Positions 1-9,776 of a stretch of DNA of 64,000 nt are shown piece by piece; within the stretch, counting starts at the first letter, position 1; every line of letters begins with the position of its first letter. The DNA is taken from the NCBI GenBank assembly GCA_030710605.1, contig CP092868.1, positions 25,157,337-25,221,336 on the forward strand, written 5' to 3'. The stretch is from Cordylochernes scorpioides (lineage: Eukaryota; Arthropoda; Arachnida; Pseudoscorpiones; Chernetidae). Position numbers and translations under genes: made by a program. The notes beneath the pieces are model-generated. The model saw only the letters and a list, made by a program, of their open reading frames with translations. It had not been told where the DNA came from and made no database searches.

Positions 1-59
1 AATTTCAGCAACTATTTACGCAAATTTCTTCATGATAATGAAACAAGGTAATACACAAA

Positions 60-716
60 GCTTTATTAAGACCACCGGTCTTATACAGATTCACCACAGG
101 AATGAAACATAGATGGAGCTCCTATACTCCAGGCAGCACAGAACCCAACAACAGCCTCCAGGTCCGGGGTATTGTACCCACACACATACAGCTTTATTAA
201 GACCACAGGTCTTATACAGATTCACCACAGGAAGGAAGCTTAGATGGAGCTCCTATACTCCAGGCAGCACAGAACCCAACAACAGCCTCCAGGTCCGGGG
301 TATTGTACCCACACATATACAGCTTTATTAAGACCACCGGTCTTATACAGATTCACCACAGGAAGGAAGCTTAGATGGAGCTCCTATACTCCAGGCAGCA
401 CAGAACCCAACAACAGCCTCCAGGTCCGGGGTATTGTACCCACACATATACAGCTTTATTAAGACCACCGGTCTTATACAGATTCACCACAGGAAGGAAG
501 CATAGATGGAGCTCCTATACTCCAGGCAGCACAGAACCCAACAACAGCCTCCAGGTCCGGGGTATTGTACCCACACATATACAGCTTTATTAAGACCACC
601 GGTCTTATACAGATTCACCACAGGAAGGAAGCATAGATGGAGCTCCTATACTCCAGGCAGCACAGAACACAACAACAGCCTCCAGGTCCGACACATGTCC
701 AGTGGCCACACCGTAC
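60..716 (-). repeat. 131-bp tandem repeat, about five units
   Basis: Five head-to-tail units of 131 bp, with starts near 113, 244, 375, 506 and 637. Units differ by only a few substitutions. On the minus strand each unit holds an AATAAA signal next to GCTGTATG, so this looks like the polyadenylation end of a retroelement duplicated in tandem. The same family lies in opposite orientation at 47268-47625, where the flanking sequence also matches 717-775. Short open frames inside the units are a by-product of the repeat. Element class unknown. Confidence 0.9.
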
Positions 717-769
717 ATACATCAAGGTTAACATATCATTGAAAAGACGAGTGTGGAATCAGCCATGTT

Positions 770-847
770 CTAGTCTTCACTTCCCTCATCCAAATGGACC
801 ACGACATTCAGCGATTCTATTAATCTCCTCCGAACGGTGACTGCGGC
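770..847 (-). pseudogene. exon-like C-terminal coding segment of an unclassified retroelement
   Basis: On the minus strand a pyrimidine-rich stretch ending in AAG precedes 25 codons and a TAG stop (770-772). The reading contains AAVTVRRRLIE and ends EGSED. A related segment with the same AVTV-RRLIE core follows a similar acceptor-like sequence on the plus strand at 39474-39510. The homology continues through 717-775 into the 131-bp repeats and recurs at 47268-47330. I infer the 3' coding end and trailer of one retroelement family, class unknown. A host exon carried along is an alternative. Confidence 0.4.
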
Positions 848-929
848 CTTGAAACAAGGTAATAAAATCAAATCCAAATAAATTGATAGAATGGAAAGTT
901 CATTTAACAAAGCTGTTACTGTGTAATAT

Positions 930-1190
930 TGTTGCACCAGGCTGCGGGTTGGCAGATTCTTCAGTCTTGATTCTCTCCTCAGACGCATCTTTCCAGAACG
1001 TGTCTCAACCATTCTACAAGGTTAAACCAGTCAATAATAAGACAACTATATATTTAGTAACACCTAGAATGTATCTTTATTTATCACATTAAAGTTTAAA
1101 GCAGGTGGGGTATTTAGTGTATCAAAATACAAATGTTTTATAGTACATAATATTTTATAGTAATATTCTGTTTTATTCTACAGGTAAACT
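930..1190 (-). mobile_element. diverged Gypsy LTR relic with gag start
   Basis: Starts TGTTGCACCAGG like the LTR at 50843-51169 and contains, on the minus strand from 1012, the codons MVETRSGKM that begin the gag of the full-length element at 50843-56011. It diverges after about ten residues. The outer end is not clear. A diverged LTR or LTR fragment of the same Gypsy lineage, in the same orientation. Confidence 0.65.
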
Positions 1191-1209
1191 CCGTATAATT
1201 AGTATAAAC

Positions 1210-2178
1210 GTATAACGAATCTAAAGTTTTACGAAGGAGCCTCTTTTATTATACTTTTGCAAGCTTTCGAACCTTTCGGTTCTTCCACAGGCGTGGCTAG
1301 TATGACTACACTAACAGGGTATAAGCGCGCTTGAGCCATTATATACAACATATAAATTTACATTCGGAGTGATATTTCAAACGTAATAAAATGGAAATAG
1401 GAATTATGACTATAAAAATAAAAATAAAACTATGTAAATGAACTAATAGATTTTTAAAATTTAGATAAAATTATGGCCAAAAACTTTTAAATACGATAAA
1501 AGTTAAGTAAAATAATGATATTCACTGTATGTAAGCCGTGTGACACTTTAAAATTTCGTAACATTTAAAACCAGTAAAATTTTAAAACATCTCAACACAG
1601 AAAAACCAAGCGGGGGTCCACTCCAACCCGACCACACACCCGAGTATATCACGGTATAACTATTGAGATATTATATGATATATTTCCGGTAGATCTATTT
1701 TCCTATTAATGCTGTTTGTTTGTGTTGATATGATGGATTCCAGTACCAATCTGTGCTGCTTATTGTTTATGTGCTGATATAGGATTTTAGGATGATCTAA
1801 GTTGAAGTTATGGCCAGTGTTTGAAATATGTTGGTATATAAGTGATTTCGGGTCTCTATTGTTTATGTTTCGTTTGTGTTCGGTGATTCTGATATACGCG
1901 GTTCTGCCAGTCTCCCCCACATAGGAGGCTGGGCAATCCTATAAGTTCATTTACATAGTTTTATTTTTATTTTTATAGTCATAATTCCTATTTCCATTTT
2001 ATTACGTTTGAAATATCACTCCGAATGTAAATTTATATGTTGTATATAATGGCTCAAGCGCGCTTATACCCTGTTAGTGTAGTCATACTAGCCACGCCTG
2101 TGGAAGAACCGAAAGGTTCGAAAGCTTGCAAAAGTATAATAAAAGAGGCTCCTTCGTAAAACTTTAGATTCGTTATAC
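1210..2178. mobile_element. Penelope-like element relic with long inverted termini
   Basis: Arms 1210-1443 and 1945-2178 are near-perfect inverted repeats of 234 bp. Between them lies a GIY-YIG relic (1660-1920). Each arm carries a segment of the type TTCCACAGG near GAACC and CGAAAGCTTGC, typical of hammerhead-derived PLE termini. Inverted or direct pseudo-LTRs are a known PLE feature. The reverse transcriptase is absent. Confidence 0.75.
1660..1920 (-). pseudogene. PLE GIY-YIG endonuclease domain, C-terminal fragment
   Basis: The reading begins GETGRTAYIRITEHKRN, the middle of a GIY-YIG endonuclease of Penelope-like elements (usually YIGETGR), and ends with the conserved NSINRKIDLPE block. 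Compare the fuller copy at 42241-42633 with the same order. The GIY and YIG strands upstream are not in frame here and the RT is missing, so it is a fragment. In an intact element this nuclease nicks the target for reverse transcription. Confidence 0.8.
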
Positions 2179-2448
2179 ATTCTGTTTTATAAAAATAAAT
2201 ATATAATTTTAAATTAAAAAACAATAGAAAAAAATATTTTGTTATATTCAATGGGGAGAAACAATGGTTGCCTGTAAAGTCGGTTTTACGGGCGAAGATT
2301 TTACGTGACAACGGTAGAATATTTATTGATATGAATATAATTAAATTGCACAATAGGAACAAGGAATTGAATGAAAATAAGAATTGCACAAATTTTAACT
2401 ATAGAAATATATTTTGTTTACTAAAACATTGTACATGTAAACTTAAAC

Positions 2449-2997
2449 TTAACTAATTCCTATTTGAGTGATTTTGTTGAGGATAGGACGATGATAGGAG
2501 AAATATGAAATGAAAGGAAGTGTTTCTGCTGTAATGTGTCTTGCGAAAGTCAAGTCGATAGTTGTTCCTTTTAACGTAGTTGACTTAGAAACGTTTGATA
2601 CGCAATCAAGATTATACGTATTTTTCATGAAATTAAGAAACGAGTTGTCAGGCTTTACGTTTTTGTTAAAATCACCACACAGAAGAATCGGTATACTAGA
2701 ATCAACTTGCACGAACGGTGGCACGTACTGGCTGTTGTGAATGTACGGACCGAGTCCTTGCCATAGTAACATTCCAATATCCTGCATACTAGCTCCTGGA
2801 TGAATATATACAGCACCGAGTATAAACTTGAAGCTAGTATTAGCGGCGAAGCAAGTAACTTCAGTCATGCACATGTCACCCTTGGTTTTAATGACACGAG
2901 TTACGTCTGTAATCGCAACTTGGAACACTTCCGCCGTAGATGTCGATGATAATTTACGATAGATCGCCACTCCACCAGCCGCGTTGGTATTTGAAAA
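2449..2997 (-). pseudogene. endonuclease/exonuclease/phosphatase (EEP) domain fragment
   Basis: A minus-strand reading of about 180 residues. It opens AAGGVAIYRKL, then has ILLCGDFNKNV (the GDFN motif that binds the catalytic metal), TTIDLTFAR (the T-D pair before the C-terminal strand) and SYFSYHRPIL (the S-H pair of the active site). These are the ordered motifs of EEP nucleases. The N-terminal catalytic N and E motifs are missing, so it is roughly the C-terminal half. The SYFSYH wording resembles EEP proteins found beside Helitron-type helicases rather than LINE endonucleases; that link is inference. Confidence 0.65.
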
Positions 2998-3260
2998 TCA
3001 AAACACTTATTCAGATCGAAGGTTCAAATTTTTGCTAAATAAATTTGAAATTAAATAAAATTTGTAATTGTGAATGATGAAGTTAAAAATTAAAACATTT
3101 ACTTAAATTAGATGTTAAAATTCTTGCTCAACACAGTTTAAATAAAGTTTTCTTATATCTGCCACTTTTTCTTAATATTTGTAATTTTAAAGAATCAATT
3201 CGAATATCAAAACATTTATTCAGATCGAAGGTTCAAATTTTTGCTAAATAAATTTGAAAC
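2991..3260. repeat. 60-bp direct repeat
   Basis: About 60 bp containing TTCAGATCGAAGGTTCAAAT at 2991-3051 recurs in the same orientation at 3199-3260 with few changes. The spacer is AT-rich with no recognised gene. Confidence 0.8.
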
Positions 3261-3380
3261 TATTTAAAATATGTAAAATAATAATTAATTAATTAATTAA
3301 TTTTAAACTAATAATTTACTTAACACTATCAACATGCGCCGATCAAGCATGCGCCGATTCAATGCGCCTAATTCTCTAGC

Positions 3381-3406
3381 GCTGCGCGCGCAGCTGCGCG
3401 CGCAGC
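3381..3406. repeat. doubled GC palindrome
   Basis: GCTGCGCGCGCAGC occurs twice, overlapping by two bases, giving a 26-bp perfect palindrome in otherwise AT-rich DNA. It sits in a GC-rich stretch 3330-3490 with three ATGCGCC motifs, probably part of a transposon end. Confidence 0.8.
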
Positions 3407-3506
3407 ACTCTCGTTCGGTGACTCATCGTAACGTTACCGGGCGTTACACTTTTTCATAAGTGACTCCCAGCCGCAACCTAATTTAAGACGTTGTCACGTC
3501 AAAAAA

Positions 3507-3708
3507 TTGATATACATATATTTATATTATGGACAAAATAATTTTTGTAAAATATAGGTGTGAATATTTTGAAAATTAACAATAACGCCTATTTTATATT
3601 TCAAATAATTTTAAAATATAAAATAGGCGTTATTGTTAATTTTCAAAATATTCACACCTATATTTTACAAAAATTATTTTATCCATAATATAAATATATG
3701 TATATCAA
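3507..3708. repeat. foldback palindrome, 92-bp arms
   Basis: Arms 3507-3598 and 3615-3708 are inverted copies with one visible mismatch and a loop of about 16 bp. No coding potential. Confidence 0.9.
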
Positions 3709-3715
3709 TTTTTTT

Positions 3716-3890
3716 CTCCCCATTGAATATAACAAAATATTTTTAAAAAAACTTAATGTTGTTGACGTTATGTGGCGCTGAGTTTGTTGTTGACACACTT
3801 TAAAATGTTATAACACCTTGATAAAGGTTGGCGCTCAGCCAACTGAATTATTGGTAAAATAAATGATTTTTTGATCCAAAATATGCCTTT
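3716..3890 (+). mobile_element. PLE terminus with degenerate hammerhead
   Basis: Contains CCTTGATAAAGGTTGGCG, then CAGCCAACTGAATTATTGG, the same unit as the tandem array at 32190-32700. It reads as a hammerhead core in which CUGAUGA has become UUGAUAA, so the catalytic G8 is lost; stem II (GTTGGC/GCCAAC) is kept. Probably dead. Confidence 0.6.
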
Positions 3891-3940
3891 TTAATTAAAT
3901 AAATACCTTTATATTATGATGCATTAGCGCGCCATCTGTT

Positions 3941-4118
3941 ATCATAATTCGAAACTATTATAGACGCTTATGATTCTTTTTTAAAATAAACAATTTCTAC
4001 TGTCCTTACTGCAATGAAAAAAAATATAAAATACTATTTTTTCATTGCAGTAAGGACAGTAGAAATTGTTTATTTTAAAAAAGAATCATAAGCGTCTATA
4101 ATAGTTTCGAATTATGAT
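3941..4118. repeat. foldback palindrome holding a structured-element end
   Basis: Arms 3941-4021 and 4038-4118 match as inverted repeats of about 80 bp. Each arm contains TTCTACTGTCCTTACTGCAA, the outer end of the structured family described at 31846-32061, so two truncated ends face each other. Confidence 0.9.
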
Positions 4119-4247
4119 AAATACCTCTTGTATATAATTTTATTGGAGATCTAAAAGGTAAATACCACCTTTATAATAAATTAATTATTCCCAAATTTGT
4201 CCTTGATTTATTTATCTCAGAGACAATATGTTATAGAACGAAAATTT

Positions 4248-4490
4248 CAATTATACCGTGAATGTTTCTTTTGAACGAAAAATCGAAACTTATTTTAAGG
4301 AGAAATAACGATTATTTCTAACCTTAGGGATGAAGTATGAAAGGATGAATTGTGAAGAGTAATGATAAACGGAAAAATAAAAATAATAATTCATCCTTTC
4401 ATACTTCATCCCTAAGGTTAGAAATAATCGTTATTTCTCCTTAAAATAAATTTCGATTTTTCGTTAAAAAGAAACATTCACGGTATAATT
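4248..4490. repeat. foldback palindrome, about 105-bp arms
   Basis: Left arm 4248-4355 and right arm 4388-4490 are near-identical inverted copies around a loop of about 32 bp. They contain CGTGAATGTTTCTTTT, a sequence that also flanks structured-family copies elsewhere. Confidence 0.9.
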
Positions 4491-5221
4491 GCAAATGTCG
4501 TTTTACAATCATAAGCCGCATTATATTGTATTATAAATTACAATATGTTATACAAACACAAAAATGTTATCAAATATTTTCACCTTGATTCATTCAATAA
4601 GTTTGTCAATACATCAAAGGCAATTGGAGTTACCAGAAAAAAAGACCTTAAATCTCTATTAAGGGAATCTAAGGATTGTTTCCAATTACAGTAGCAACGC
4701 TATAACTTATCCTGAAGGTTCCCAGGATGTTGTCTGGATTTTCTCTGTTAGGGCTAATTGGCCAAGATTATCTATAAAAATGATTGCATTGAGAATGGTG
4801 GGTTTGATGTCTTCTTCTTCTTTCTTATCTCCACTCAAACATATCAGTGATCAAGTTGTGACCCTTGATGGTGTCTGTTTGACAACCATTATAACTGGGT
4901 GAAGTAGAATGTGTCTGCCTTTGTCATTATGACTGGAAGCACTACTCAGTGGCAGGGCGACTTAGCTCCAAAAGAAATGGCCGCCAGTGACATGAGGAAC
5001 AGACGCCATGTATAGCCGCTCCTAACATGGAGTACAAACGCTGCTCATCCCGTATCCCTGGATTAGGAGCCCTTACAGGGTACTATCAGCCGGGCCAGCT
5101 CAACCCAGGTTGTTTAGTGAGCTTGTTACTGCTCCCCTCCTCTTTTTTCATATGGGCTTGGGACCGGCAAAGGCGGAGTTCTGGTTTGATGTCTGAACTA
5201 TTTCACAATTCGTGAATTTTC
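4491..5221. other. no recognised gene
   Basis: Mostly AT-rich DNA, with a more GC-rich stretch near 4900-5200 that reads open for 62 codons on the plus strand (5027-5215) but matches nothing I know. No inverted ends or splice pattern seen. Confidence 0.5.
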
Positions 5222-6035
5222 AACCTAATTTATTCTAAATAAAGTTAACACAAAGCAATAACGCGCCATCTATAATTATGTGGCGTAATAAATAATTTAT
5301 ATTTAAATTAATTTAATTATTCACAGAAAATATTTAAAACAGATTATTCTATTAAGAAAAAGGCATCTTTTTATCGTGAAACTGAAAGTTACTGATGGCT
5401 TGCGCCCTCTATCGGAATAAATATAAACTTTTCATTTACTTTTAATTATTCCAGAATTTGCCAAATACCCATTCTTGATTAATCAAGAAAAGCTAACCAC
5501 GTACGCGTTTTGGGCTGTTGGCCCTCATCAGCGTGGTGCAAGCTGTACCTCAACGACCAAAAACTGGCCATTCCGATGGATGGCGGAAACCATCAGCAAC
5601 TTTCAGTTGCACTATAAGGAGATGCCTTTTTCTTAATTTATGCACCTTATCTCAGTACAATATCACATTTGTACTTCTTTTCACATTGTGTCGCGGTCTC
5701 ACGCAATTCTGGTCTTAACTACCCGTTTAATGATTTTTCAGGATGCCTGAATGACCCGTTCTTTGGTCGTTGAGGTACAGCTTGCACCACGCTGATGAGG
5801 GCCAACAGCCCGTAACGCGTCCGTGGTTAGCTTTTCTTGATTAACCAAGAAGGGATATTTGGCCAATTCTGGAATAATTAAAAATCAACGAGAATAGTTG
5901 ATATTTACTCCGATAGATGGCGCAAGCCATCAGCAATTTTCAGATGCACGATAAGGATATGCCTTTTTACTTTCTTAATTTATGTACCTTATCCCAGTAC
6001 AATATCACATTTGTGCTATTTTTTCATATATATAT
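5222..6035. mobile_element. inverted pair of H1-type PLE termini with mutated hammerheads
   Basis: A minus-oriented unit (about 5370-5660) and a plus-oriented unit (about 5665-6035) of the H1 family. Shared marks are a TTGATTAATCAAGAA palindrome, GATAGATGGCGCAAGCCATC and a GAGATGCC-type end. The hammerhead on the minus strand at 5493-5537 has CAAAAC in place of CGAAAC (G12 lost). The plus one at 5764-5813 has GTAAC in place of GAAAC (A13 lost). Both are probably inactive. Confidence 0.75.
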
Positions 6036-6038
6036 ATA

Positions 6039-6531
6039 CAGTTAAACCTGTCTATAATGCTCCTTCTTGGGACTCTCCAAAATAGGGTGCTATAGAGAGG
6101 GGGTGCTATAGACAGGTCACTTTTAATGTAAATCACATCGTACTACGTACAGTTAAACCTGTCTATAGCGCTCCCTCTTGGGACTCACCAAAATAGGGTG
6201 CTATAGAGAGGGGGTGCTATAGACAGGTCACTTTTAATGTAAATCACATCGTACTACGTACAGTTAAACCTGTCTATAGCGCTCCCTCTTGGGACTCACC
6301 AAAATAGGGTGCTATAGAGAGGGGGTGCTATAGACAGGTCACTTTTAATGTAAATCACATCGTACTACGTACAGTTAAACCTGTCTATAGCGCTCCCTCT
6401 TGGGACTCACCAAAATAGGGTGCTATAGAGAGGGGGTGCTATAGACAGGTCACCTTTAATGTAAAATGTTTACATTTTAATCTTTAAAATCGGGCGCTAT
6501 TTAGAGGGGGCACTATAGACAGGTTTACCTG
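6039..6531. repeat. pogo-type MITE with internal 111-bp tandem units
   Basis: Begins TA then CAGTTAAACCTGTCTATA and ends ACTATAGACAGGTTTACCTG then TA, so it has terminal inverted repeats and TA flanks. Units start at 6039, 6150, 6261 and 6372 (period 111), each with its own TIR-like hairpin. The same family in reverse orientation fills 25549-26711. Confidence 0.85.
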
Positions 6532-6699
6532 TATAAAGTTGTTTGTAACGTTACCTATATAGAAATAAGGGAGATAGTCACAATACTTTGTGTTTTAATA
6601 TTTAAACAAAACAAGGTTAACCTTAATATAAAAACAACAAAAATATCTTATGCAAAATTAGAGAAAGAAAAGTACAGTGTTATCGACTACCTAACTATG

Positions 6700-7075
6700 A
6701 AGAAAAATAAAAGACTTCAACTCATACCTGTTTAAAATTGGCAAAGCTGAATCACCTGGATGCTCGTGTGGAGGCGAAGAACAGAACCCCAGACACTTAT
6801 TAACTGACTGCCCGCTGACCTTAGGGAACTAAATCAACTTCCCATAACAAACATCTGGTCTACACTAAGGACATACACCAAAGATTCAACAAATTCTGCA
6901 GAATGTACTTAACTAAATAAGTGACTACTAATGTAATCAATTTGCATACTGATATGTAAATATGTATATATCCCTTTAAACTAATTTTTCTTTTTCTTTA
7001 ATTCAAATGTACACACGCAAATATCCGATTTGTGGATATAGCGTGTACTCTGCAATTGTTAAATAAAAAATATTT
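6700..7075 (+). pseudogene. LINE ORF2 C-terminal fragment and 3' UTR
   Basis: Plus-strand reading with YLFKIGKAESPGCSCGGEEQ and then HLLTDCPLTLGN: the C-x-C....H....C zinc-like tail after RNase H in Jockey/I-group LINE ORF2 proteins. The upstream part is gone (5' truncation) and stops follow soon after. A 3' UTR with AATAAAAAATATT follows. Confidence 0.7.
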
Positions 7076-7163
7076 TAATATTTTAGTAAATTAAATTTTA
7101 TTGCCCTCTATCGTTAAAATTTTACACAAATAAATTTACTGGCAATGCGTTTCTTTTTTAAAT

Positions 7164-7372
7164 CTCTACAGACCTTACTGCAATGATATGATTTAATGAA
7201 TGAGAGGGCTTCGCTCATCAGTAGTGAACCCTCTCAGCGGTTTCGCCAAATTAATCTCTAGACCGCTCTACTATTGTATTGGACTGGTTTTGTTATATAC
7301 CCAGCATTTTCTATGGAAGGCAGCTAAATGGTGTTTAGTGAACTATGGACATAAGCTTATAGGTCTGTAGAG
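7164..7372 (-). ncRNA. structured hammerhead-core element, copy A
   Basis: Ends CTCTACAGACCT and AGGTCTGTAGAG are perfect inverted repeats. Inside (minus strand) are AGCGGTC, TTGGCGAAACCGCT, GAGAGGG, CTGATGAG and CCCTCTC in that order. Stem II is broken here (GCGAA instead of GCCAA). See the copy at 31846-32061 for the model. Confidence 0.6.
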
Positions 7373-7531
7373 GTACATACATATAAATTTCAAGGTATTG
7401 CATCGAGCAAAGCTCTTCCGCGCAAAACATGTTTTCATAACCATTATATATTAGTAAATTAAATTTTATTGCCCTCTATCGTTAAAATTTTACACAAATA
7501 AATTTACTGGCAATGCGTTTCTTTTTTAAAT

Positions 7532-7740
7532 CTCTACAGACCTTACTGCAATGATATGATTTAATGAATGAGAGGGCTTGGCTCATCAGTAGTGAACCCT
7601 CTCAGCGGTTTCGCCAAATTAATCTCTAGACCGCTCTACTATTGTATTGGACTGGTTTTGTTATATACCCTGCATTTTCTATGGAAGGCAGCTAAATGGT
7701 GTTTAGTGAACTATGGACATAAGCTTATAGGTCTGTAGAG
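7532..7740 (-). ncRNA. structured hammerhead-core element, copy B
   Basis: Same as copy A but with GCCAA restored, so TTGGC/GCCAA pairs fully. Terminal helix CTCTACAGACCT/AGGTCTGTAGAG and inner helix GAGAGGG/CCCTCTC are perfect. Confidence 0.65.
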
Positions 7741-7857
7741 GTACATACATATAATTGTAATGTACATGTAATTTACTAATATATAATGGTTATGAAAACA
7801 TGTTTTGCGCGGAAGAGCTTTGCTCGATGCAATACCTTGAAATTTATATGTATGTAC

Positions 7858-8066
7858 CTCTACAGACCTATAAGCTTATGTCCATAGTTCACTAAACACC
7901 ATTTAGCTGCCTTCCATAGAAAATGCAGGGTATATAACAAAACCAGTCCAATACAATAGTAGAGCGGTCTAGAGATTAATTTGGCGAAACCGCTGAGAGG
8001 GTTCACTACTGATGAGCCAAGCCCTCTCATTCATTAAATCATATCATTGCAGTAAGGTCTGTAGAG
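7858..8066 (+). ncRNA. structured hammerhead-core element, copy C (inverted)
   Basis: Inverted copy of B, opposite strand. The pair B plus C makes a long hairpin from about 7447 to 8108. Confidence 0.65.
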
Positions 8067-8350
8067 ATTTAAAAAAGAAACGCATTGCCAGTAAATTTAT
8101 TTGTGTAAAATTTTAATATTTTATAAAAATAAATACAAAGCATGTTACAGTATACTTATGTATGTGTATATTGTACTTGATATATGTTCAATTAAAACCA
8201 TTGTTATACTGGGAGAATCCTGTATGGGACTTGTCACTAATAGACAATTTGACAATTTAAACAATTTTATTGATTCTTTTAATCAAATGTTACAAAGGTG
8301 GAAAAATATAAAGTGTAGGGGAATATATATATAGTTGTGTACAAATATCT

Positions 8351-8566
8351 TCAGCAAGGAAGGCTTCCCCACCTTGAGAGAGTCCAGACAAGGTCTTCAC
8401 TCCTCAGTTCCACATCGAGGAAGTACCTATAGATGTGTGTCTTTGTAGACATCAGGATGGCCAGGGCGTCATCGTCTAGGCCATGCCAGAAGACCTGCAG
8501 GTCAGGGGGAATGATGGTAAATACCTCCCGGATGAGAGGCCTGATGTAGCGGCAGGACCATGATCC
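8351..8566 (-). CDS. candidate terminal exon, unknown protein
   Basis: A 71-codon minus-strand frame ending in TGA (8351-8353), preceded directly by an AG acceptor at 8567-8568 (an in-frame TAG marks the limit). It includes YIRPLIREVFTIIPPDLQVF, DDDALAILM, THIYRYFLDVELR and a TLSRWG end. Composition is protein-like, with no low complexity, and GC is higher than in the surroundings, unlike nearby repeats. I do not recognise the family. It could be the last exon of a host gene continuing beyond 8566 on the minus strand, or an exon remnant. The pyrimidine tract upstream is weak. Confidence 0.4.
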   Translation of the reverse strand, partial: GSWSCRYIRPLIREVFTIIPPDLQVFWHGLDDDALAILMSTKTHIYRYFLDVELRSEDLVWTLSRWGSLPC

Positions 8567-8825
8567 CTAATAGAGGTTTGTTTGTGTGTGTGTGTATTGT
8601 TGCGCTGGTGACCTGAGGAACTCGGAGAAAACATCCGAAAAGCCTTTTGACGTTTATTCAAAAACTGATTTTTCGAAAAAACACTTTCTAACTAAAGTTT
8701 ATTGTGTCTTAAATAATCGATGAGAACAAAAATATGCAAATTTAACTAATGCAAAAAGTATGCAAAATAGTTATCAAAACAAAATTATGTGAAATATAAA
8801 TTTATATGAAAAGTTAATAAATGTA

Positions 8826-9009
8826 TGTTGTATTTCTATAGGTGTGAAAAAGAATTAACAGTCGTTTGTGGCTGTCTCCACCTCCATAAACATCTCTTTA
8901 TTTTTTTCAAATCTTTTTTAAACAAAACAAAAATTTACATACTCCATTTAGTTAAATCTTCAGTAAAAAAACAAAATAAAATTTACATTCTATCATTCAA
9001 AATGTATCA
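8826..9009 (-). repeat. 3' LTR of the 8826-11377 element
   Basis: 184 bp, TGTTGTATTTC to AATGTATCA on the plus strand (TG...CA). It differs from its partner by three substitutions and one T-run indel. Confidence 0.9.
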
Positions 9010-9356
9010 CTACCCCCCACAAAAAAAAATGGTATTAATTTTTTTCTCAACGGAGGTTGGGAGGGGATGGAAGGTAAAGGATAAGATACATTGCAAAAAT
9101 TATATTACACAAGTAACCATATTGTTAGGGGAAAATAACAGGAAAAGGTGGCCATACAAAACCTAACTAACAATAGGCAGGGAAAAAAATGATATTTTAA
9201 AATTTGGACATTACATGTCTATGGAGACACTCTCCATGTAGAATCCCATTCCAGGGCAACTTTTTGTTATTTTCCCAATGAACCGCACCCCAGTTCTTGG
9301 AATGTATATGACTTTTTCACCTTTGGAAAACCTCACAGGATACAACTGGTTCCGAT

Positions 9357-9776
9357 TCAGTTTGGGTGTCTACCGAAACCAGCAGTAGTTTCTCCAGGGA
9401 CTCTGTGGGGTGATCTGGATTTTTTTTTAATGGAAGAGAACAAAACCTGAGGACTATCGTTGGAAGCTTGCTTGTTAGGTTCGACACCCAAGCATCCCTC
9501 CAAATCCTCTTCTTCCTGAAATGGGAATGGTGGTTCAGTATTATCTTCAGTTACCGGATCCCAGAGCTTTACTTTAGAAATATTAACTATTGTTGCATGC
9601 TTATTTTCGGGTTGGCATGGCTTATCTATTTCTATGGTTTGTGGTGAGGGTATGGAAATTATGGTGTATGGTTCTGGATAAAAGGCTGGCATGAGCTTAC
9701 CTTGACCTGATTGGTAAGGGTAAGGGTCGAAAGTTTGGTTGGTAAACGAGTTTAGATTTAAAACAAGAGGGGACAT
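9357..9776 (-). pseudogene. integrase C-terminal tail fragment
   Basis: Contains FYPEPYTIISIPSPQTIEID and then HATIVNISKVKLWDP, the GPY-like and terminal strand pattern of Gypsy integrase ends, followed by an acidic low-complexity tail. The zinc-binding and DDE domains are absent, so it cannot integrate DNA itself. It joins the protease region directly across the pol deletion. Confidence 0.65.

Larger units (their letters stand above)
2225..3745. mobile_element. composite repeat bounded by an inverted 30-bp end
   Basis: The segment AATATTTTGTTATATTCAAT with GGGGAGAAA at 2232-2258 recurs inverted at 3716-3741. Between them lie an endonuclease-like relic, a 60-bp direct repeat, a GC-rich palindrome and a 92-bp foldback. 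The inner motif ACGTGACAACG near 2309 also recurs inverted near 3491. This may be a nested insertion rather than one element. Class uncertain. Confidence 0.4.
7072..8108. mobile_element. two direct and one inverted copy of the structured family
   Basis: A unit of about 370 bp is repeated head-to-tail (7072-7446, 7447-7790) and then a third copy lies inverted (about 7786-8108). Outer sequence GCCCTCTATCGTTAAAATTT and GCATCGAGCAAAGCTCTTCC flank each core. This tandem-plus-inverted layout is the one seen for PLE pseudo-LTRs; the PLE link is inference. Cores are listed separately. Confidence 0.85.

Noticed and set aside
113..742. Small proteins in the 131-bp repeat
   Set aside because: Each is the repeat read in one frame; no domain and clear tandem DNA origin.
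3811..3880. Active hammerhead in the 134-bp family
   Set aside because: Most copies lack C3 and G8 of the core (UUGAUAA), which are needed for cleavage.
6039..6531. CRISPR array
   Set aside because: Units of 111 bp repeat in full with no unique spacers and carry transposon ends; the organism is eukaryotic.
8101..8334. Protein on the plus strand at 8101-8334
   Set aside because: AT-rich chance frame starting in a structured-family flank; no homology recognised.
8825..9166. Protein starting MLYFYRCEKEL
   Set aside because: Lies over an LTR and purine tract in the wrong strand; low complexity.
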